A stretch of DNA of 64,000 nt from assembly GCA_945641355.1 (NCBI GenBank), contig CALZEQ010000010.1:1-64000 (forward strand), written 5' to 3'. The notes under the pieces are model-generated. The model was given only the letters and a program-made list of their open reading frames with translations, ran no database searches and was not told the DNA's origin. The position numbers and the translations under genes are program-made. Of this stretch, positions 8,834-17,779 are shown piece by piece. How positions within the stretch are numbered: position 1 is the stretch's first letter; each line of letters begins with the position of its first letter. The DNA comes from an uncultured Mediterranea sp. GTDB taxonomy: Bacteria; Bacteroidota; Bacteroidia; Bacteroidales; Bacteroidaceae.

Positions 8834-8869
8834 GCGTGTTTGGGCGGAAAATGTTCCGCCCAAACACGC
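8834..8869. repeat. Perfect extragenic palindrome, family B copy 1
   Basis: A 16-base-pair stem (GCGTGTTTGGGCGGAA, loop AATG, exact complement) lies between the DUF4301 and purT genes. No T-tract follows on either strand, so it is not a classical terminator. Its core recurs at 60899-60925 with 23 of 27 bases identical, again upstream of a plus-strand gene. Confidence 0.7.
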
Positions 8870-8943
8870 TGTAACACGTGCACCATCAATCTGTTGATGT
8901 AAAACCGAAACTTAAATAACATAACGGATCTGAATAGAAAAGG

Positions 8944-10110
8944 ATGAAGAAAATACTATTGTTAGGCTCCGGAGAATTGGGCAAGGAGTTTGTCATTGCC
9001 GCCCAGCGGAAGGGGCAATATGTGATAGCATGTGATTCGTATGCCGGGGCACCGGCCATGCAGGTGGCTGATGAGTGTGAAGTGTTCAGTATGCTGGACG
9101 GCGATGCACTGGAACGGGTGGTGCGGAAGCATCAACCGGACATCATCGTGCCGGAAATCGAAGCCATCCGCACGGAACGTCTGTATGAATTCGAGCAAGA
9201 GGGCATTCAGGTGGTTCCGAGTGCACGCGCTGTCAACTATACAATGAATAGAAAGGCTATACGAGACCTGGCGGCCAAAGAACTGGGACTGAAGACGGCC
9301 CGCTACTTTTATGCGAAGTCGCTGGACGAACTGAAGGCTGCTGCAGAACAGATTGGATTCCCCTGCGTCGTCAAGCCGCTGATGTCATCGTCGGGCAAAG
9401 GACAGTCTTTAGTGAAGAGTGCCGATGAACTGGAACATGCGTGGGAATATGGGTGCAACGGCAGCCGGGGAGACATCAAGGAACTGATTATCGAGGAGTT
9501 TATCCGTTTTGATAGTGAGATAACGTTGCTCACGGTGACACAAAAGGACGGACCTACCCTGTTCTGTCCTCCTATCGGCCATGTGCAGAAGGGGGGAGAC
9601 TATCGGGAGAGCTTCCAGCCTGCAGCCATTGATCCTGCACACTTGAAGGAGGCACAGGAGATGGCCGAAAAGGTGACTCGTGCATTGACCGGAGCCGGCA
9701 TTTGGGGAGTCGAGTTCTTCCTCAGCCACGAGCATGGCGTCTATTTCTCCGAACTGTCACCGCGTCCGCATGATACGGGTATGGTGACGCTGGCCGGCAC
9801 ACAGAACCTGAATGAGTTTGAACTCCATTGCCGCGCCGTGTTGGGTTTGCCTATTCCAGGTATCAAGTTGGAGCGTATGGGTGCCAGTGCGGTCATCCTT
9901 TCACCCATTTCCAGTCAGGAACGTCCCAATTATCGGGGATTGGAAGCTGTGACGAGCGAGGAAGATACCTATCTGCGTATCTTTGGCAAACCTACAACCA
10001 GAGTGAACCGTCGGATGGGGGTGGTCGTTTGTTATGCTCCGTTGGACAGCAGTTTGGATGCACTGCGTGATAAGTGCAAACGTATTGCCGCGAAAGTAGA
10101 AGTGTATTAG
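8944..10110 (+). CDS. purT: Formate-dependent phosphoribosylglycinamide formyltransferase (GAR transformylase 2)
   Basis: PurT converts GAR, formate and ATP to formyl-GAR in de novo purine synthesis. At 388 residues it matches the family. The N-terminal pre-ATP-grasp Rossmann part has [10 protein letters not shown] near residue 6. The ATP-grasp core carries [17 protein letters not shown] and later [32 protein letters not shown] Mg-binding residues (Glu-x-Ser-x-Arg). The ATG at 8944 gives the canonical [11 protein letters not shown] start. It is followed by a strong terminator and so is probably transcribed alone. Confidence 0.95.
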   Translation: MKKILLLGSGELGKEFVIAAQRKGQYVIACDSYAGAPAMQVADECEVFSMLDGDALERVVRKHQPDIIVPEIEAIRTERLYEFEQEGIQVVPSARAVNYTMNRKAIRDLAAKELGLKTARYFYAKSLDELKAAAEQIGFPCVVKPLMSSSGKGQSLVKSADELEHAWEYGCNGSRGDIKELIIEEFIRFDSEITLLTVTQKDGPTLFCPPIGHVQKGGDYRESFQPAAIDPAHLKEAQEMAEKVTRALTGAGIWGVEFFLSHEHGVYFSELSPRPHDTGMVTLAGTQNLNEFELHCRAVLGLPIPGIKLERMGASAVILSPISSQERPNYRGLEAVTSEEDTYLRIFGKPTTRVNRRMGVVVCYAPLDSSLDALRDKCKRIAAKVEVY

Positions 10111-10120
10111 TAGAGTGAAT

Positions 10121-10163
10121 AAAAGGGATATGTCATCTCCCGACTGATGACATATCCCTTTTT
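10121..10163 (+). terminator. Intrinsic terminator after purT
   Basis: A perfect 17-bp stem (10121-10137 with 10146-10162) with an 8-base loop and a T-run within and after the 3' arm. The A-rich 5' arm would also allow it to work on the other strand. Confidence 0.85.
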
Positions 10164-10187
10164 CGTAATTCAGCAAATGGTGTACAG

Positions 10188-11072
10188 ATGTATTTGATAG
10201 CGAACATGTTGGTTGCAATAATGCTTGGAATGGGCATTCAAGAGAATGTCCTGTTGTGGGTAGCGGTTGCGCTCCTTGTTATTTTAATATTGGTCATCGT
10301 CAAACTGGTCACTGACAGGAAGAAGCAGAACGAGGCCTATCTGGAGAAAATCAAGGAGGTGACGGAAGAGGCAAACCGACTCAAGTCCTCCTTTATCGCC
10401 AATATGACACACGAGGTGCGCACCCCTCTGAATGCCATTATGGGATTTACAACCATGCTGGCCGAAATGGATGAGCTGGACAGGGAAACCCGGTTGCAGT
10501 TTTTGCATGAAATCAACGAAAATAAGGACACGTTATTGAAGATTATCAACGATTTGCTGGACTATGCTAAGATAGACTCTGATACGTTGGAATATACCGA
10601 TGGAGATGTGGACATCAATGCGCTGCTCAATGAACAATGTATGCTGCGAGATGCGCAAAGAAAAGCGGAAGGCGTGCATGTGGAATTTGTGGAGAAGATG
10701 CCGCAATGCCGTCTGCGGATTGACCGCTCCCGCTTTGCCCAAGTAATGGACAACCTATTGCATAATGCGTTGAAGTTCACTGCCGAAGGAACCGTGAAAG
10801 TGGGATATAGGAAGCTGGCTAATGGCAATTTCTACTTTTATGTGGCAGATACAGGCTGTGGCCTTGATGAAGAGGCACGCCGGACTATCTTTGACAGCTT
10901 TGTCAAGATGAACTATAACATCAAAGGGACAGGACTTGGACTTTCCATTGCCAAATCCATTGTAGAGCACTATGGAGGCGGTATAGGGGTAGACTCCAAG
11001 AAAGGGGCAGGGGCTACGTTCTATTTCACGCTACCTGCGAAACTTGAGTTTCATGAACACGGCAAATTCTAA
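10188..11072 (+). CDS. Membrane sensor histidine kinase (short, no sensory domain)
   Basis: A 294-residue two-component kinase. One membrane segment (about residues 12-38) is followed by a short coiled linker. The HisKA domain then carries the phospho-accepting His in THEVRTPLN near residue 75, and the HATPase_c domain has DNLLHNALKFT (N box), DTGCGL (G1) and GTGLGLS (G2). There is no periplasmic sensing domain and no receiver domain, and no response-regulator gene sits next to it, so its partner is unknown. ATGs at 10188 and 10206 are both possible. It overlaps the convergent thiE-like gene by four bases. Confidence 0.88.
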   Translation: MYLIANMLVAIMLGMGIQENVLLWVAVALLVILILVIVKLVTDRKKQNEAYLEKIKEVTEEANRLKSSFIANMTHEVRTPLNAIMGFTTMLAEMDELDRETRLQFLHEINENKDTLLKIINDLLDYAKIDSDTLEYTDGDVDINALLNEQCMLRDAQRKAEGVHVEFVEKMPQCRLRIDRSRFAQVMDNLLHNALKFTAEGTVKVGYRKLANGNFYFYVADTGCGLDEEARRTIFDSFVKMNYNIKGTGLGLSIAKSIVEHYGGGIGVDSKKGAGATFYFTLPAKLEFHEHGKF

Positions 11073-11677
11073 CCGACGGCTTTTTTCACCTCTTTGAAAT
11101 AGCGGATGACTTCCATATAGTCGCGGTCGGTGCAGGCATGGAAACGATTCCATAAGTCGCCCATCAGTACGGCACCGCCAAATCCGAAATCTTTGATGGC
11201 CCGGATGTTCTCCGAAGTAATGCCTCCCCATGCCATCACTTTGCTGTCTATCAGTTTGCTCCTGGCTGCTTTACGCAAATCCTCTGTAGTGAAGCCCGAA
11301 GGTGTACCGGCCAAGGTGATGCAGTCGTAGATGGGGGTGAGAAACAGATAGTCGTAGAAATGCTTCTTGTTCTGCAACTCCTCCAATGAGTGACAGCAGC
11401 ATCCCACGTTTCCCGAGTAATCATGTGGCTCTTTGGGATTGCGTTCGTTCAGGTGAATCCCCATCAGATTAAATTCCTCCTGCAGGTAGAAATGCTCGTG
11501 TGTAACGATGTGCTTGTGGTATTTTTGAGGAATTAATGTAAGCAGACGTTCGGAATACATAGCTGGAGTTTCCGGCTTTCTCAGATGCAGTATGTCGAGC
11601 CCTTCCTCAAAAAGTGCCGTAATAATCTGGTCTTCTTCTACGAAGAATGTCGGGGGTGTCACTACTATCAGTTTCAT
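11069..11677 (-). CDS. Thiamine phosphate synthase family protein (ThiE/TenI-like)
   Basis: A 202-residue TIM-barrel protein. ThiE couples HMP-pyrophosphate to thiazole phosphate to make thiamine phosphate. Recognisable parts are GLDILHLRKPE, MGIHLNERN (in place of the usual GxHLGQxD), CHSLEEL, FLTPIYDC (GPxFxT region) and AWGGI. Several of these deviate from classical ThiE, so a TenI-type or otherwise specialised member is possible. No other thiamine gene lies nearby. The start MKLIVVTPP at 11677 is chosen; the longer frame runs into a stem-loop structure. Confidence 0.72.
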   Translation of the reverse strand: MKLIVVTPPTFFVEEDQIITALFEEGLDILHLRKPETPAMYSERLLTLIPQKYHKHIVTHEHFYLQEEFNLMGIHLNERNPKEPHDYSGNVGCCCHSLEELQNKKHFYDYLFLTPIYDCITLAGTPSGFTTEDLRKAARSKLIDSKVMAWGGITSENIRAIKDFGFGGAVLMGDLWNRFHACTDRDYMEVIRYFKEVKKAVG

Positions 11678-11713
11678 CTCATATACTAATCTATGGTTGA
11701 CTCGCGCTGCAAA

Positions 11714-11794
11714 AAATGTGTCAGCTATGGTCGCTCTCAGCATGGAAGTAGCATGTGAAACCAACCTCGATTGGCCGGAGTAGCTGACACATTT
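11714..11794 (-). ncRNA. Long stem-loop between sodB and thiE-like gene
   Basis: A perfect 14-bp inverted repeat (AAATGTGTCAGCTA at 11714-11727 and its complement at 11781-11794) encloses 53 bases that contain a smaller hairpin (CCAA..TTGG at 11761-11774). Read on the minus strand, the 3' arm runs into a run of six T residues, so it could terminate sodB transcripts or act as a structured leader of the thiE-like gene. It does not show TPP-riboswitch consensus elements. Confidence 0.5.
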
Positions 11795-11884
11795 CTGCTG
11801 TGCGAAATATAGTTAGCAAAATTAGTAATTAGAATGAGAAGAGTAGCACGTTTATGTTTAAAATATGTTACGATACGATTTCGT

Positions 11885-12469
11885 TTACATTAGGCGGCTT
11901 TCAATGGCGGGCCAATCAATGATTTCCCAAAGCAGCTGGATGTGGCTCATGCGTTTGTTTTGATAGTCCAAGTAGTAGGCATGCTCCCATACATCAATGC
12001 CTAACAGAGGTGTGTTCCCCTTCCGCAAGGGATTGTTTCCGTTGATTTCTTGGCTGATATGTAGTTTCCCGTCGGGGTCCGCTGATAGCCAGGCCCACCC
12101 TGAACCGAACAGCGAATTGGCTGCCTGGGTCAGCTTCTGTTTCATCTGGGTGAAATCGCCGAAGTCGCGTGCGATGGCTTCTTCTAACTTTCCGGCAGGT
12201 TGCTTCTGTATAGGCTGAAAGGTGAACTGCTGGAAGTAAAGTGTGTGATTCAAGACTTGTCCGGCATTGTTGAGTATGCCCCCTTCGGGAGCGTTGCGTA
12301 CAATGTCTGTCACAGGAAGACCTTCAAACTCCGTTCCAAGGGTCAGCTTGTTGAGATTGTCTACATACGTTTGCAGATGTTTGCCATAGTGGAAGGTGAT
12401 GGTCCGGCGGCTGATAATCGGTTCCAATGCATTGATGGCATAAGGAAGTTTGGGCATTACATACATCAT
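11885..12469 (-). CDS. sodB: Superoxide dismutase (Fe/Mn family)
   Basis: A 194-residue cytoplasmic enzyme that dismutates superoxide to peroxide and oxygen. Metal ligands are visible: His27 in TFHYGKH, the His in VLNHTLYFQ, and Asp and His in GIDVWEHAYYLDY. FGSGWAWL is the family core. Bacteroides enzymes of this type can use Fe or Mn, so the metal cannot be assigned here. Starts at 12469 or 12466 are equivalent. Both flanking genes are on the same strand, 105 bases (lipB) and about 200 bases away. Confidence 0.95.
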   Translation of the reverse strand: MMYVMPKLPYAINALEPIISRRTITFHYGKHLQTYVDNLNKLTLGTEFEGLPVTDIVRNAPEGGILNNAGQVLNHTLYFQQFTFQPIQKQPAGKLEEAIARDFGDFTQMKQKLTQAANSLFGSGWAWLSADPDGKLHISQEINGNNPLRKGNTPLLGIDVWEHAYYLDYQNKRMSHIQLLWEIIDWPAIESRLM

Positions 12470-12574
12470 AGAAGTAGGTGTTTAATGGTTAGACATACAA
12501 AGATTACCTGCGGTAGTCTTCTTGGTAATTAAACACCGTCCCCCTTCCTGATGTTCGTTGCCTGTTTTCTTTTT

Positions 12575-13276
12575 TTAATCATCACTTGATGCTTCTTTAG
12601 GGAGCTGGGATGCCAATGTGCGGAGCAGTGACGTCAGTTCATGATTGAGCTTCTCTTTTACTTCCTGCATCGGTATCTCGTGTCCCAATTCTTGTTGTAT
12701 GGAGGTGACTCCTTTGTCTACAAAGCCGCAGGGGTTGATGTAGCTGAAGTAGCGCAGGTCGGTATTGACGTTCAAGGCCAGGCCATGCATACTTACATAG
12801 TGGCTGCATCGCACGCCGATGGCACATATCTTTCGTGCGCGTCGGGTGTCACCTTCCAGCCATACGCCGGTGGCCTTTTCCACTCGTCCGGCAGTGATGC
12901 CGTATGAGGCGCATACACGGATGACTGCTTCCTCTAGCAGATGGACATACTCTTTCAGCCCCAGTGAAAACTCTTCCAGATTGATGATGGGATAGCATAC
13001 CAGCTGGCCGGGCCCATGAAACGTAATGTCACCTCCGCGGTCAATGTGGAATAGGGTGGCACCCATACGTTCAAGCTGCTCGGGGCGGAGAAGCATATTG
13101 CCCTCTTTTCCGCTGCGTCCCAATGTGTATACCGGGGGATGTTCGCAAAGGATAATGCGGTTTGTATAGGCTTCCCCCTCCAGTTTGGCTTTGATGAGCG
13201 CGTCAAACCATGTTGTCTGTTCCTCCCATGCCTGAGGGTAGGGGATAGTTCCCCAATCGATTGTTTTAAGTTCCAT
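12575..13276 (-). CDS. lipB: Lipoyl(octanoyl) transferase
   Basis: LipB transfers the octanoyl group from acyl carrier protein to lipoyl domains, the first step of lipoate cofactor synthesis. The 233-residue protein shows RGGDITFHGPGQLVCYPI (substrate loop), the catalytic Lys in KICAIGVR, SMHGLALNV, and the catalytic Cys in INPCGF. No lipA is present in the window. It lies 31 bases after the hypothetical secreted protein on the same strand and may be expressed with the uxaA transcript. Confidence 0.95.
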   Translation of the reverse strand: MELKTIDWGTIPYPQAWEEQTTWFDALIKAKLEGEAYTNRIILCEHPPVYTLGRSGKEGNMLLRPEQLERMGATLFHIDRGGDITFHGPGQLVCYPIINLEEFSLGLKEYVHLLEEAVIRVCASYGITAGRVEKATGVWLEGDTRRARKICAIGVRCSHYVSMHGLALNVNTDLRYFSYINPCGFVDKGVTSIQQELGHEIPMQEVKEKLNHELTSLLRTLASQLPKEASSDD

Positions 13277-13307
13277 GTTGTTCTATATTATGCTGTTATA
13301 GTCACTC

Positions 13308-13877
13308 TTAAGGAATTCCTCTGTACCCTTGGTGTACTTCAATGCGGATGCCGAAAGCTCCGTTGTCCGATTTCAGCTCGAAGGCTCCCTTGAAATTATT
13401 CCGTTCCCATGGAAGTGTGGATGGGTTGAAGACTTTGCGTCCGTTCTTGTCATATTCACCGTAGGTGTTGATTCGCCATCCGTTGTTCAACTGAAAGCTT
13501 CCCATCTGCAATGTCCCTCCATTGCTGAATTGCCCAAACGGAGAGAATCCAAATCCTGGTGTGAGGTGAAAGGACTCAAAATGACTTTGGGTGTAGAGGA
13601 TGTTGGTCGGCAGGCGGAACAATGTACCAAAGTCCTGTCCGGCAGAAGGAATCGACAAGGTAAACGAAGGCAATGTGGGCGCTGTCATCTTTAGCAGGCT
13701 CATGTCCAATAGAAAGCCGTCGTAGCTCTTTACCTCCGTTGAGAAGGGGACAACGGACATGTGTTGTCCGTTGTCCTCCGTATGACGAAGGGTGTCTCCT
13801 GTCACCTCGCTCTGTGCACAGACCGTGATGACCGAAGCGGTGAGAAACAGAAAGAGTAGGATGAATCTGCTTTTCAT
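13308..13877 (-). CDS. Secreted protein of unknown function
   Basis: A 189-residue protein with a clear signal peptide (hydrophobic residues 5-20, cleavage probably after CAQ at 20-22). The mature part is rich in Phe, Gly, Ser and Asn, with alternating patterns such as GFGFSPFGQFSNGG and a final GAFGIRIEV strand, consistent with a beta-rich envelope protein. I do not recognise a family. It starts three bases downstream of the uxaA stop, so it is cotranscribed with uxaA, and precedes lipB. Confidence 0.65.
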   Translation of the reverse strand: MKSRFILLFLFLTASVITVCAQSEVTGDTLRHTEDNGQHMSVVPFSTEVKSYDGFLLDMSLLKMTAPTLPSFTLSIPSAGQDFGTLFRLPTNILYTQSHFESFHLTPGFGFSPFGQFSNGGTLQMGSFQLNNGWRINTYGEYDKNGRKVFNPSTLPWERNNFKGAFELKSDNGAFGIRIEVHQGYRGIP

Positions 13878-13880
13878 TGG

Positions 13881-15374
13881 CTAAAGTGTTACACCTGTCT
13901 TGAAGATGGCGATTTCTTTATATCCCTTTTTCTCATTGTTGACCAGTTCGCCACTTGCAACGCGGATGACATATTCGATAAATCGTTCACATGTCTTTTC
14001 CATGGGCTCATTCTCAACAATGACTCCTGCATTAAAGTCAATCCAGCCCGGTTTCCGCTGGGCCAATGAAGAATTTGTCGAGATTTTCATAGTCGGTACA
14101 TACGTTCCGAAAGGAGTACCGCGACCGGTGGTGAACAAGACCATATGGCAACCGCAGGATGCCAAAGCGGTAGCTGCTACCAAATCGTTCCCAGGAGCAG
14201 ATAGCAGATTAAGACCTTTCACCTTCAGACGCTCTCCATAAGGCATGACACCTTCTACATAACTTTTGCCACATTTTTGGGTACATCCCAATGCTTTGTC
14301 TTCTAAGGTGGAGATGCCGCCGGCTTTGTTGCCGGGTGATGGGTTCTCGCCTACCGGCTCGCCGTGTGAAAGGAAGTATTCTTTAAAGTCGTTGATGAGT
14401 TTGACGGTTTGGTCAAACAGTTCGGGTGTTCGGCAGCGATTCATCAAGATGGTCTCTGCTCCGAACATCTCAGGAACCTCTGTCAGGACACTGGTTCCTC
14501 CTTGGGCCACTAAGAAGTCTGAGAACATACCTAACAATGGATTGGCCGTGATGCCGGAGAAACCGTCGGAACCGCCACATTTCAATCCTACCCTGAGTTC
14601 GCTTAAGGGAACTGTGGTACGTACATCCTGACTTGCTTTGTTATAGAGCTCACGAAGCAGTTTCATGCCTTCTTCGTACTCGTCACCTTCCACTTTCTGA
14701 GCCACCATGAATTTGACACGTTCTTCGTCATACGAGCCGATGAACTCACGGAAGATGTCGGGTTGATTGTTCTCACATCCTAAGCCTACAACCAGTACGG
14801 CACCGGCATTGGGGTGGAGTACCATGTCGCGCAGAATTTTTTTTGTATTCTCATGGTCATCGCCTAACTGCGAACAGCCATAGTTATGTGGAAAAGCCAT
14901 GATGGCATCTACGCCTTTGCCGCCTGTCTCACGGCGCAGGCCTTCAGCCAACTGGTTGACGATGCCGTTGACACATCCGACAGTCGGTATAATCCAGATC
15001 TCGTTGCGTACACCTACATCGCCATTCTTGCGGCGATAGCCTTGGAAGGTCAGATGCTTGTTGGGAATATCCAAATCAGCATTTACCGGCCGATACGAGT
15101 AGTCCAAAAGTCCGGCGAGGTTGGTTCTGATGTTTCTTTCGTTCATCCAATCCCCCTGCTTTTGTGCCTGGACCGCGTGTCCGATGGGGTAGCCGTATTT
15201 GATGACATCTTCGCCTTCCGCCAAATCCTTCAGTGCAAACTTATGTCCGGCTGGTACCTCCTCATTCAGTGTGATTTCCTTTCCATCTACTGTGATTCTT
15301 TCTCCTGCTGGTAGTGTTGTGATGGCTACAGCTACATTGTCAGCAGGATTGATTTTCAAATACTTCGTTTCCAT
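13881..15374 (-). CDS. uxaA: Altronate dehydratase
   Basis: UxaA dehydrates D-altronate to 2-keto-3-deoxygluconate in galacturonate breakdown. At 497 residues it matches the E. coli enzyme. It has an N-terminal SAF-type domain (about 1-100, starting METKYLKINPADNVAVAI) and a C-terminal catalytic domain with GVRNEIWIIPTVGCVN, the NYGCSQLGDDH segment, VVGLGCENNQ and LKCGGSDGFSG, whose cysteines probably bind the iron cofactor. Its product feeds kdgK and eda on the other side of the divergent LacI regulator. No uxaB or uxaC is in the window. Confidence 0.92.
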   Translation of the reverse strand: METKYLKINPADNVAVAITTLPAGERITVDGKEITLNEEVPAGHKFALKDLAEGEDVIKYGYPIGHAVQAQKQGDWMNERNIRTNLAGLLDYSYRPVNADLDIPNKHLTFQGYRRKNGDVGVRNEIWIIPTVGCVNGIVNQLAEGLRRETGGKGVDAIMAFPHNYGCSQLGDDHENTKKILRDMVLHPNAGAVLVVGLGCENNQPDIFREFIGSYDEERVKFMVAQKVEGDEYEEGMKLLRELYNKASQDVRTTVPLSELRVGLKCGGSDGFSGITANPLLGMFSDFLVAQGGTSVLTEVPEMFGAETILMNRCRTPELFDQTVKLINDFKEYFLSHGEPVGENPSPGNKAGGISTLEDKALGCTQKCGKSYVEGVMPYGERLKVKGLNLLSAPGNDLVAATALASCGCHMVLFTTGRGTPFGTYVPTMKISTNSSLAQRKPGWIDFNAGVIVENEPMEKTCERFIEYVIRVASGELVNNEKKGYKEIAIFKTGVTL

Positions 15375-15436
15375 TATGATTCTTTTTTTGAAAGTGGTTC
15401 ATTCAATAGTGAGTTATCGATTGATAGAGAATGCAT

Positions 15437-16492
15437 CTATCTGTTGTAATAGAATGCGATGTTCTCTTTGGTTAACAGGTCTATCGGCATAAAATTGTCT
15501 CGCGGCACTTCTTTCTTGAATATGAGATAGTCGCACAGCGTCTTGATGGCATTGAATCCTTGCAACAGAGGTTGCTGGGCAATCAAAAAGAAGATGCTCC
15601 CTTGTTTCAGGCATTCTACGTTCCGTTGCAGCAGGTCGTATCCCATGAGGTGGAAGTCTGACATTTGTTGCTTGTGAAGATATTCGCCGATGATGTAGGC
15701 TTTTGAGTTGAATGTGATTCCGTTGCGCAAGGTGGGATGTTCGCGGAAGAATGAATCCATCATCAGATTATCCTCACTGTCACGTTTCGCATGTAGGTCC
15801 AACTCCCATATTCTACAGCTGGGATGGTAGGTCTTCATATATTCTCTGAAACCAATCTCGCGCCGTTCCTGTTGGTTGGATCCGACGATTCCTTCATTGA
15901 TTTTACGGAAAATGACTATCTCGTGGGCCTCTTCTCCTGCTAGCAGCATCAACATGCGGGCTGCAAAATAACCGCTTTGGTGTGAATCTTGTCCAAAAAA
16001 GGCCAATGCAGGTTCCTCTTTGATGTTGGAGTCTATATATATATATGGTATATTACGTTGCGTCAGCTCGTCGGTAAATGATTTGCTAAAGCGCGGAGCG
16101 GTAGGAGCCAGCATGACTCCATCGGGATTCTGGCTTACAATCTCTTGTGCTGCATGGACGAATGAATGGTAATCGTATGGATCATAATACGTAAGCTGCA
16201 TGGTAACATTGAAGTCGGAGTACGTTTCAATCGCTTTGGTGATGCCATTTTCCACTTCCGTCCAATACTCTCCGTGCTCATGTTGGGGAAGCAGACTGAT
16301 GAAAATGTACTTCTTGTTCGAGGCCAATGCGCTTGCATACATGTTCGGTTGATAATTCAATTGTTTCAATATCTCTTCAACGCGCTTTTTGCTGGAAGCA
16401 GACACACCGCTTCTGCCGTGGATTACTCTATCTACAGTGCCGACCGATACATCAGCCATTTTGGCAATATCTTTGATTCTGACTCTTTCCAT
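15437..16492 (-). CDS. LacI-family transcriptional regulator of hexuronate genes (predicted)
   Basis: A 351-residue DNA-binding repressor or activator. The N-terminal helix-turn-helix is RIKDIAKMADVSVGTVDRVIHGR (written here as a family hallmark at residues 5-27), followed by a hinge and a periplasmic-binding-protein-like effector domain. The start MERVRIKD at 16492 is the canonical one. The longer frame crosses the promoter. It lies 62 bases upstream of uxaA on the same strand and divergent from kdgK, so it probably controls both using a hexuronate intermediate as effector. That is inferred from context only. Confidence 0.85.
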   Translation of the reverse strand: MERVRIKDIAKMADVSVGTVDRVIHGRSGVSASSKKRVEEILKQLNYQPNMYASALASNKKYIFISLLPQHEHGEYWTEVENGITKAIETYSDFNVTMQLTYYDPYDYHSFVHAAQEIVSQNPDGVMLAPTAPRFSKSFTDELTQRNIPYIYIDSNIKEEPALAFFGQDSHQSGYFAARMLMLLAGEEAHEIVIFRKINEGIVGSNQQERREIGFREYMKTYHPSCRIWELDLHAKRDSEDNLMMDSFFREHPTLRNGITFNSKAYIIGEYLHKQQMSDFHLMGYDLLQRNVECLKQGSIFFLIAQQPLLQGFNAIKTLCDYLIFKKEVPRDNFMPIDLLTKENIAFYYNR

Positions 16493-16541
16493 GTTATGAT
16501 TTTCGTGCTCGTACACAATAATAATCTTAATATTTTCGATA

Positions 16542-16597
16542 CAAATATATGATAATTTTTTGTATTCCAAAAATTGTTGTATCTTTGTGCCCGCACA
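16542..16597. promoter_or_regulatory. Overlapping divergent promoters of the LacI regulator and kdgK, with candidate operator
   Basis: Minus strand: TATATTTG at 16542-16549 with TTTG at 16568-16571 (spacer 18) for the regulator. Plus strand: TTTG at 16559-16562 and TATCTTTG at 16580-16587 (spacer 17) for kdgK. An inverted repeat TGTGC-CC-GCACA (16586-16597) covers the kdgK start site and is a candidate operator. Confidence 0.5.
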
Positions 16598-16724
16598 CGG
16601 AAAGGTTGCTCAAACCCGAATTGTGTACGTATTGTTCATTCAATCAGTGGTTTATATTTATTGATAGCACAATTATAATAAATTGAAACTGCTAATACAT
16701 AATATATTAAAAAATAATAAAACT

Positions 16725-17750
16725 ATGGGAAAGAAAGTTGTTACATTAGGTGAAATCATGTTGAGACTCTCTACGCCGGGTAATACCCGTTTTGTTCAGT
16801 CAGATTCTTTTGATGTGGTATATGGTGGCGGTGAGGCCAATGTGGCTGTCAGCTGTGCCAATTACGGACATGATGCGTATTTTGTAACTAAATTGCCCAA
16901 GCATGAGATTGGTCAGTCGGCAGTCAATGCTTTGCGCAAGTACGGGGTCAAAACGGATTATATCGCCCGTGGAGGTGACCGTGTGGGTATCTACTATCTG
17001 GAAACGGGTGCTTCGATGCGTCCCAGCAAGGTTATCTACGATCGTGCTCATTCATCCATTGCAGAGGCTGACCCGTCTGATTTTGATTTTGATGCCATCA
17101 TGGAGGGAGCAGACTGGTTCCATTGGTCGGGTATCACACCAGCCATCTCGGATAAAGCTGCGGAATTGACAAAGTTGGCTTGTGAAGCTGCCAAGCGTCA
17201 TGGTGTGACGGTATCGGTGGACTTGAATTTCCGCAAGAAACTTTGGACGAAGGAGAAGGCCCAGTCTATCATGAAGCCTTTGATGAAATACGTGGATGTG
17301 TGCATCGGTAACGAAGAAGATGCCGAACTGTGTCTGGGATTCAAGCCCGATGCTGATGTAGAAGGAGGTAAGACAGATGCTGAAGGTTATAAGGGAATCT
17401 TCAAGGCAATGGCTAAGGAATTTGGTTTCAAGTATGTCATCTCCACATTGCGTGAGTCGTTCTCTGCTACGCACAACGGTTGGAAGGCGATGATCTATAA
17501 TGGTGAAGAGTTCTACGAATCGAAGCGTTATGATATCAATCCGATTATCGACCGTGTAGGTGGCGGTGACTCTTTCTCGGGAGGAATTATTCATGGACTC
17601 CTGACGAAACCCAATCAAGGTGCTGCTCTTGAATTTGCTGTGGCAGCCTCTGCATTGAAGCATACTATCAATGGTGATTTCAACTTGGTATCTGCTGAGG
17701 AGGTAGAAGCTTTGGCTGGAGGAGATGCCAGCGGACGTGTGCAGAGATAA
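16725..17750 (+). CDS. kdgK: 2-dehydro-3-deoxygluconokinase (KDG kinase)
   Basis: A 341-residue PfkB-family sugar kinase that phosphorylates 2-keto-3-deoxygluconate to KDPG. It starts MGKKVVTLGEIMLRL. The substrate-binding YGGGEANVAVSCANYG segment is at about 30-45, and the C-terminal PfkB signature RVGGGDSFSGG, with the catalytic Asp, is near 280. The sugar-kinase assignment to KDG rests on context: altronate dehydratase upstream and KDPG aldolase 29 bases downstream. The 14-codon longer frame lies in the AT-rich leader and is not preferred. Confidence 0.92.
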   Translation: MGKKVVTLGEIMLRLSTPGNTRFVQSDSFDVVYGGGEANVAVSCANYGHDAYFVTKLPKHEIGQSAVNALRKYGVKTDYIARGGDRVGIYYLETGASMRPSKVIYDRAHSSIAEADPSDFDFDAIMEGADWFHWSGITPAISDKAAELTKLACEAAKRHGVTVSVDLNFRKKLWTKEKAQSIMKPLMKYVDVCIGNEEDAELCLGFKPDADVEGGKTDAEGYKGIFKAMAKEFGFKYVISTLRESFSATHNGWKAMIYNGEEFYESKRYDINPIIDRVGGGDSFSGGIIHGLLTKPNQGAALEFAVAASALKHTINGDFNLVSAEEVEALAGGDASGRVQR

Positions 17751-17779
17751 TGTGATTCAATTTCATAATATAGAAGAAA

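Noticed and set aside
11678..11884. TPP riboswitch before the thiE-like gene
   Set aside because: A CTGAGA segment is present, but the other conserved core sequences are absent.
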